Below, piece by piece: positions 7,787 to 11,577 of a stretch of DNA of 14,237 nucleotides. Source of the stretch: VRUE01 sp040901495. GTDB lineage: Bacteria; Actinomycetota; Thermoleophilia; Solirubrobacterales; 70-9. The stretch covers positions 1 to 14,237 of the forward strand of contig JBBDYO010000070.1 in NCBI GenBank assembly GCA_040901495.1, given 5' to 3'. The position numbers and the translations under genes are program-made. Each line of letters starts with the position of its first letter. Positions within the stretch are counted from its first letter, which is position 1. Under the pieces are notes generated by a model. The model ran no database searches. It saw only the letters and a program-made list of their open reading frames with translations, and was not told the DNA's origin.

Positions 7787-8257
7787 ATGCCACGCCGCTC
7801 CGCCGCCCAGATTCGTCCCACCGAGCCCGACGCCCGGAATCGCAGCCGGCTCGTCCAGCAGGTCATCAACAAGGTGATGACGGACGGCAAGAAGTCGCTC
7901 GCCGAGCGGATCGTCTACGACGCGCTGGCGATCGTCGGCGAGCGCAGCGGCGAGGATCCCGTCGAGACGCTGGAGGCCGCGATCAAACAGCTGACGCCGG
8001 TGCTCGAGGTCCGCTCACGGCGCGTGGGTGGCGCCACCTACCAGGTTCCGGTCGAGGTCCCAGCGCGGCGCGCCCGGACTCTGGCGGTCCGCTGGCTGGT
8101 CGAGAAAGCGCGCCGGCGCCGCGAGTACTCGATGTCTGAGCGGCTCGCCAGCGAAATCTTGGATGCCCTCCAACAGGGGGGCGAGGCCTGGCGGCGGAAG
8201 GACGAGATCTACCGCATGGCCCAGGCCAACAAGGCATTCGCCCACTACCGCTGGTAG
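7787..8257 (+). CDS. rpsG: 30S ribosomal protein S7
   Basis: S7 nucleates assembly of the small-subunit head by binding the 3' domain of 16S rRNA and lies near the E site. The 156 residues match the bacterial family exactly in length: MPRRSAAQIRP, then INKVMTDGKKSLAERIVYDAL, GGATYQVPVEV, and a final AFAHYRW. The ATG at 7787 follows rpsL by 15 nt with no clear Shine-Dalgarno. The nonamer TAGCCTGGC occurs at the rpsL stop (7769-7777) and again just after the rpsG stop (8259-8267). fusA, the usual next gene, is absent downstream; a HAD-fold gene follows 13 nt later. Confidence 0.98.
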   Translation: MPRRSAAQIRPTEPDARNRSRLVQQVINKVMTDGKKSLAERIVYDALAIVGERSGEDPVETLEAAIKQLTPVLEVRSRRVGGATYQVPVEVPARRARTLAVRWLVEKARRRREYSMSERLASEILDALQQGGEAWRRKDEIYRMAQANKAFAHYRW

Positions 8258-8270
8258 TTAGCCTGGCGGC

Positions 8271-8765
8271 ATGAGCCGGCCCATCCTCGCGGTTGACGTA
8301 GATGGGGTCATCAGCCTCTTCGGCTTCGATGAGCCCCCAACGACGGCGCGCTTCGAGCTGGTCGACGGGATGGTCCACTGCATCTCGCTGCTCGCGGGAG
8401 AGCGGCTGCGGCGCCTGACCGAGCACTACGACCTGATTTGGGCAACCGGCTGGGAGGACAAAGCGAACGACTACCTCCCCAACATGCTTGGCCTACCGGA
8501 GCTGCCGTATGTCCGCTTCGACGGCGCCGCTCGCTTCGGCTCGGCGCACTGGAAGCTGGGGCCGCTGGACGAATGGGGCCAGGGCAGGGCGCTCGCCTGG
8601 GTCGACGACAACTTCGACGAGAGCTGCTACGAGTGGGCCCGGGGGCGGAGCGAGCCGACCCTGCTCGTCCCCACCGAGTCGCACCTGGGCCTCGAGGAGG
8701 CTCACACCGAAGCGCTTGCCGCCTGGGCACGGGGGCTGGAGCGCGAAGCGCAAGGCGGCGTCTAA
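8271..8765 (+). CDS. Small HAD-fold protein (HAD_SAK-like)
   Basis: The 164-residue protein has the complete HAD catalytic layout. Motif I is DVDGV at 9-13 (nucleophile D9, general acid D11), motif II is T59 in WATGWE, motif III is probably K95, and motif IV is VDDN at 111-114. There is no large cap insertion. The pattern with LIWATGWEDKAN followed by LGLP resembles the HAD domain family linked to Swiss-army-knife RNA repair proteins (recalled, not searched). Activity would be on a phosphorylated substrate, which I cannot name. The ATG at 8271 is 13 nt after rpsG with no clear ribosome-binding site, so it is probably co-transcribed. It takes the place normally held by fusA. Confidence 0.8.
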   Translation: MSRPILAVDVDGVISLFGFDEPPTTARFELVDGMVHCISLLAGERLRRLTEHYDLIWATGWEDKANDYLPNMLGLPELPYVRFDGAARFGSAHWKLGPLDEWGQGRALAWVDDNFDESCYEWARGRSEPTLLVPTESHLGLEEAHTEALAAWARGLEREAQGGV

Positions 8766-8790
8766 CGCCTCTGCCGGGGGCGCGTGTCTC

Positions 8791-8796
8791 TACACT
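8791..8796 (+). promoter_or_regulatory. Candidate -10 box for a leaderless small-membrane-protein transcript
   Basis: TACACT fits TANNNT and ends 7 nt before the GTG at 8804. There is no Shine-Dalgarno upstream of that GTG. The box lies in the 38-nt gap after the HAD gene. No -35 hexamer stands out. Confidence 0.35.
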
Positions 8797-8803
8797 CAGC
8801 GTC

Positions 8804-9181
8804 GTGGAGGGGTTCTGGCCAATCTTCTTCCTGCTCGTCGTGCTGAAGGTCCCGGTCTTCGGCGCGCTTTGGCTCGTCTGGTGGGCCAGCAAGGAACCCG
8901 AGGAGGACTCCGCCGCCGAGGATTCCGACGGGGACTCCAAGCGCTGGAGCCCTGTCCCGCCCAGGCCGCGAGGCCCGCACAGTGGACCGTACGGTGGCGC
9001 TGCAGGGAAGAGGAGGCGGGGTGCCTCTCCTGGGCAGCGGCGTCCTGTTTTTCGCCCACCCGCTCAGCGGATGCGGCCCAACGCAGCACGCGAAAAACCC
9101 AGCAACCAAGAGAGGCACCCCCGCCTCCTCCCACTACGCCGGCTGAGCCGAACGCCTCCGCTCGCTGCGAATCTCGCGTAG
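8804..9181 (+). CDS. Small single-helix membrane protein with an altered C-terminus
   Basis: The product has 125 residues from the GTG at 8804. Residues 1-28 (MEGFWPIFFLLVVLKVPVFG then ALWLVWWA) form one N-terminal transmembrane helix. An acidic linker (EEDSAAEDSDGD) and a Pro/Arg/Gly-rich segment (GPHSGPYGG) follow. I recall similar short proteins in Solirubrobacterales with no known function. From about residue 69 the reading frame runs through an inverted-repeat element (9010-9130), and its last 16 codons overlap the 3' end of the convergent monooxygenase gene. That tail is low-complexity and Arg/Pro-rich. I infer that the original C-terminus was replaced when the element appeared. The start is chosen from the hydrophobic N-terminus; the frame is open further upstream. 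Confidence 0.6.
   Translation: MEGFWPIFFLLVVLKVPVFGALWLVWWASKEPEEDSAAEDSDGDSKRWSPVPPRPRGPHSGPYGGAAGKRRRGASPGQRRPVFRPPAQRMRPNAAREKPSNQERHPRLLPLRRLSRTPPLAANLA
9010..9130. repeat. 121-bp element with 20/21-bp terminal inverted repeats
   Basis: The arms at 9010-9029 and 9110-9130 are perfect reverse complements except for one extra base in the right arm. Each arm also holds a small hairpin, GAGGC...GCCTC. Further inward, GTTTTTCGC (9047-9055) and GCGAAAAAC (9090-9098) match perfectly, with TGGG/CCCA next to the arms, so symmetry continues with indels. It fills the space between the convergent small-membrane-protein and monooxygenase genes. No transposase and no obvious target duplication are seen. 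It may be a MITE-like or REP-like element, or a bidirectional terminator. Confidence 0.75.
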
Positions 9182-10456
9182 ATAGGGGTGGAAGTCGACC
9201 TCGATGGTGTGGCGCTTGGAGGCTACGAACCTCTTCTTTAGCCAGCGCTCGTAGTCCGAAACCTCGTCTCTCATCTTCCCAGCCGCCGGCAAGCTCGCGC
9301 GGCCGGTGAGCAGGTCGGCGATCCATTCCGACTGCGCCTCGGCGATCGGCATGATCGGGCCAAGCGGCTGGATGAAGCCAATGAAATAGAGGCCGGGGCT
9401 CTCGACCGAGACGACCCGGCGGTATAGCCGCATCTGGTTATCGGGGGCGGAGAAGACCTGCGGGTCGAGGAACGGAAAGCTCATCTTGTAGCCCGTGCAG
9501 TAGACGACCAGGTCGATCTCCTCTTCGCTGCCGTCGGAAAAACGCACCGTGCGCCCGCCGGCGAAGCGGTCGATGTTGGGCTTGACGGCGATGTCGCCGT
9601 GGCCGATGCGGGGCAGCAGCTCCGAGGAGACGGTGGGATGGGCCTCGAGCAGCTTGTGGTCGGGCTTTGGCAGGCCGTAGGCAGTCATGTCGCCGACCGC
9701 CAGGTTCAACAGCCTCCCCATGAAGAAGCGCTGCACCGGTAGCGGCAGTCTGCTCGCCACGGGCGGTGACGCTTCGTCGATCGGCTTGCCGCCCAGGAAC
9801 TTAGGCAGAACCCAGGCTCCACGCCGCATTGCCAGGAAGGTCGCGTCCGCGATCCGCGAGGACTCGACCGCGATGTCGACAGCTGAGTTGCCGATCCCCA
9901 GGACAAGAACGCGCTTGCCTACCAGCACGTCCGGCTCGCGGTAGTGGTGGACATGAATCTGCTCGCCCTCGAACTCCTCAGACCCCGGGAAGGCAGGCTC
10001 CGGCCAGCGCGGGTCCCAGTGGTGGCCGTTGGCAACCAGCACCGCCCCATAGCGCCTGGCCTCCCGCGCTCCCGTGCCGTCCTCAACCGTCACCTCCCAC
10101 CCGTCCTCGACGGGCTCGGCGCTGAGGACCTCGGTGCGAAAGGTGATCTTCTCCCTCAGCCCGAAGCGCTCGGCGTAGTCATCGAAGTACTTGGCGACCT
10201 GCCAGTGGCTGGGGTAGTCCGGGTAGTCCTCCGGCATTGGGTAGGCCTTGTAGGACATCAGCTTCCGGGCGCTGTTGATGTGCAGGGAGCGGTAGGCCGA
10301 GGAGAGGCCGTTGTCGTTTTCGTAGCGCCAGTTGCCCCCGATCTCAGAGCCCTTCTCGAAGCAGTCGAAGGGGATCCCGCGCGCGCTCAGGACCTGGCAG
10401 GCGGTGAGGCCGGATGATCCCGCACCGATGACACAGACCTTCTCCCCCGGCTTCAT
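9134..10456 (-). CDS. Flavin-dependent monooxygenase (FMO family)
   Basis: A predicted FAD- and NADPH-dependent oxygenase of 440 residues. The FAD-binding GAGSSG is at 11-16 after a beta strand, followed by EIGGNW at 38-43. The FMO fingerprint F-x-G-x-x-x-H-x-x-x-Y is at 162-172, the NADPH-binding GIGNSAVD at 187-194, and the CTGY variant of the C-terminal ATGY motif at 320-323. Members oxidise N or S centres or ketones; the substrate cannot be told. No signal peptide or membrane anchor is apparent. The ATG at 10456 has no Shine-Dalgarno, but TAGATT ends 7 nt upstream. It is the only minus-strand gene in the middle block and is metabolic, not translational. The stop at 9136-9134 abuts the inverted-repeat element. 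Confidence 0.9.
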   Translation of the reverse strand: MKPGEKVCVIGAGSSGLTACQVLSARGIPFDCFEKGSEIGGNWRYENDNGLSSAYRSLHINSARKLMSYKAYPMPEDYPDYPSHWQVAKYFDDYAERFGLREKITFRTEVLSAEPVEDGWEVTVEDGTGAREARRYGAVLVANGHHWDPRWPEPAFPGSEEFEGEQIHVHHYREPDVLVGKRVLVLGIGNSAVDIAVESSRIADATFLAMRRGAWVLPKFLGGKPIDEASPPVASRLPLPVQRFFMGRLLNLAVGDMTAYGLPKPDHKLLEAHPTVSSELLPRIGHGDIAVKPNIDRFAGGRTVRFSDGSEEEIDLVVYCTGYKMSFPFLDPQVFSAPDNQMRLYRRVVSVESPGLYFIGFIQPLGPIMPIAEAQSEWIADLLTGRASLPAAGKMRDEVSDYERWLKKRFVASKRHTIEVDFHPYLREIRSERRRSAQPA

Positions 10457-10463
10457 GCCCCGA

Positions 10464-10469
10464 AATCTA
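10464..10469 (-). promoter_or_regulatory. Candidate -10 box for a leaderless monooxygenase transcript
   Basis: The minus strand reads TAGATT, 7 nt before the ATG at 10456, and no ribosome-binding site is present. The palindromes at 10473-10506 lie immediately upstream, where a repressor or activator would be expected. Confidence 0.4.
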
Positions 10470-10472
10470 TGG

Positions 10473-10506
10473 GAAGCGCTTCAGGGGGTGAGGAGGTTCA
10501 CCCCTG
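10473..10506. promoter_or_regulatory. Two palindromes in the divergent monooxygenase / secreted-protein spacer
   Basis: GAAGCGCTTC at 10473-10482 is a perfect 10-bp palindrome. Next to it, GGGGTGA (10485-10491) and TCACCCC (10498-10504) form a perfect 7-bp inverted repeat around GGAGGT, extendable by two pairs with a one-base bulge. They lie 4-37 bp upstream of the proposed monooxygenase -10 box and look like an operator. No particular regulator can be named. Confidence 0.4.
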
Positions 10507-10566
10507 GGGGCCGTAGTGGGATCCGGCTTTCGGGCCGAGCCTTAGGCCATCGGATTGACAACGACC

Positions 10567-10575
10567 AAAGGAGAT
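10567..10575 (+). promoter_or_regulatory. Strong Shine-Dalgarno of the secreted-protein gene
   Basis: AAAGGAGAT, with GGAG 6 nt before the ATG at 10580. It fixes that start and contrasts with the leaderless-type starts nearby. TTGACA at 10555-10560 is too close to the start codon to be this gene's -35. Confidence 0.7.
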
Positions 10576-10579
10576 TCCG

Positions 10580-11191
10580 ATGACCCGCAAGACACGTTCT
10601 ACCCGCAACCGCCGGCCGTCCCCCGCCCTCGTGATCAGCTGCCTCGCGCTGTTCCTCACGCTGGCAGGGAGCGCCCTGGCGCTGCCCCAGAACACCGTCC
10701 GCTCACCCCAGATCGTCGATGGCACGATTCGCACCGTCGACCTCCGCGACAACGCCGTGAAGGCGGCGAAAATCGCCCCCGACGCCGTCGCGGAAGAGGA
10801 GATCGCCGAAAACGCGGTCGCCTCTGCCGAGGTGGCCACGGACTCGCTGACCGCGGCTGACCTCGGCGCAGCGTCAGTGACCTCCTCGGAGGTGGCCGAC
10901 CAGTCGCTGACCGGCAACGACCTCGGCCCCGGCTCAGTCGGCGCCAGCGAGCTGGGCACGATCACGGTGCGCACCGAGAGCGCACCGCTCAAAGTGGGCG
11001 ACAGCGGTGGCGTGACCGCCAACTGCCTCGCCGGCGAGCAAGTGCTCAGCGGCGGCGGCCAGGCCGGCCACTACGGCGTCGAGACGACCGGCACCCGCCC
11101 CAGCGGCAACGGATGGCGCTTCCTGGCCATCAACAACACCGCCGCAACCGACTCAACCATCACCGCCTACGCCGCCTGCCTCGCCCCCTAA
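10580..11191 (+). CDS. Secreted pentad-repeat protein
   Basis: The 203-residue product has a basic N-terminus and a hydrophobic core at about 15-34 ending GSALA|LPQ, a plausible signal peptidase I site after A34. From V40 to V130 an aliphatic residue recurs at every fifth position without a break (40, 45, 50 and so on), often preceded by S/A or D/E. This gives units such as TSSEVADQSL and TGNDLGPGSV. Such a register suggests a beta-solenoid or pentapeptide-like fold. The C-terminal domain has two cysteines (C149, C200) that could form a disulfide after export. I associate this architecture with Thermoleophilia; its function is unknown. The start is fixed by a strong Shine-Dalgarno. It is divergent from the monooxygenase gene. 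Confidence 0.8.
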   Translation: MTRKTRSTRNRRPSPALVISCLALFLTLAGSALALPQNTVRSPQIVDGTIRTVDLRDNAVKAAKIAPDAVAEEEIAENAVASAEVATDSLTAADLGAASVTSSEVADQSLTGNDLGPGSVGASELGTITVRTESAPLKVGDSGGVTANCLAGEQVLSGGGQAGHYGVETTGTRPSGNGWRFLAINNTAATDSTITAYAACLAP

Positions 11192-11228
11192 CCCCCAGCC
11201 GAGCATCAGATGGAGGAGGTCCCGGGGG

Positions 11229-11238
11229 NNNNNNNNNN
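11229..11238. other. Assembly gap (10 N) inside a G/C palindrome
   Basis: Ten N residues are flanked by CCCGGGGG (11221-11228) and CCCCCGGG (11241-11248), which are reverse complements. The gap therefore sits at the tip of a G-tract/C-tract hairpin, a typical sequencing stop. The length is probably a placeholder, and the join to rpoC may be a scaffold join. Confidence 0.95.
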
Positions 11239-11255
11239 CCCCCCCGGGCGCTCGC

Positions 11256-11306
11256 CCACGAATCCGCTCCAGTACGTCCTATAGACGTACAACGGCGGAT
11301 TCGTGG
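11256..11306. repeat. Nested inverted repeat, 12 bp plus 7 bp
   Basis: CCACGAATCCGC (11256-11267) and GCGGATTCGTGG (11295-11306) are perfect reverse complements. Inside them, after a 4 x 4 internal loop, GTACGTC (11272-11278) and GACGTAC (11284-11290) form a second perfect stem around CTATA. The whole could be one 51-nt hairpin or a cruciform. No U-tract follows on either strand. Confidence 0.8.
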
Positions 11307-11309
11307 CCG

Positions 11310-11384
11310 TAGAACCTATCCCGATAGGAAAATCGCACCCCTGGAATACGGCCCAGGACCACGTCCCTATCGGGATAGGTTCTA
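11310..11384. repeat. 75-bp element with perfect 19-bp inverted ends
   Basis: The ends 11310-11328 and 11366-11384 are perfect reverse complements. Each end contains a near-symmetric 14-mer, CCTATCCCGATAGG at 11315-11328 and CCTATCGGGATAGG at 11366-11379, so each arm can fold on itself. The 37-nt centre holds a further CCTGG/CCAGG pair (11340-11344, 11353-11357). It may be a mobile-element relic, a protein-binding site or a structured RNA end. Confidence 0.8.
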
Positions 11385-11433
11385 AGCCAACGCTCAGTGA
11401 TCGAGCCGACCTCGCGGGAAGCGTCTGCAGGAG

Positions 11434-11450
11434 GGGCAGGGCACCTGCCC
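11434..11450. repeat. Short perfect hairpin, copy A of a GC-rich repeat
   Basis: GGGCAGG (11434-11440) and CCTGCCC (11444-11450) pair perfectly around GCA. The surrounding GAGGGGCAGGGCACCTGCCC (11431-11450) matches 11495-11514 at 17 of 20 positions and recurs, inverted, at 11553-11574. Confidence 0.7.
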
Positions 11451-11492
11451 AGCAATGCACCAAGAACGAGTCGACCTCCGTGAGCGCTTCGC

Positions 11493-11574
11493 GGGAGGGG
11501 CCGGGTACCTGTCCGGCAGAACTTGTGAGCGACCGAAGGGAGCGGGTTCGGCCGGGCAGGTCCCGGCCCCTCCC
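11493..11574 (-). terminator. Long imperfect stem-loop directly after rpoC
   Basis: Arms 11493-11517 and 11551-11574 are reverse complements except for one bulged base and one mismatch that becomes a G-U pair in RNA. The inner loop can continue pairing (GAAC at 11519-11522 with GTTC at 11546-11549, plus wobble pairs). It begins 3 nt beyond the rpoC stop codon, so it would form at the 3' end of the rpoBC message. It lacks a U-tract, so it may stabilise the mRNA end or be a rho-type or hairpin-only terminator. Confidence 0.55.
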
Positions 11575-11577
11575 CGC

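Larger units (their letters stand above)
11192..11577. other. Non-coding palindrome-rich spacer before rpoC
   Basis: The 386 nt between the secreted-protein stop and the rpoC stop hold no credible gene. They contain an assembly gap and four successive hairpins or nested palindromes, listed separately. No tRNA or rRNA is recognisable. Confidence 0.7.

Noticed and set aside
9010..9130. Insertion sequence with transposase
   Set aside because: The element is only 121 bp and encodes nothing; at most it is a non-autonomous repeat.
10555..10560. TTGACA as a -35 box for the secreted-protein gene
   Set aside because: Only 19 nt separate it from the start codon, so its -10 would fall at the start of the gene. 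A promoter there would not serve a gene with its Shine-Dalgarno at 10567-10575.
11256..11574. CRISPR array
   Set aside because: The repeats are different palindromes, not regularly spaced identical direct repeats, and no cas genes are present.
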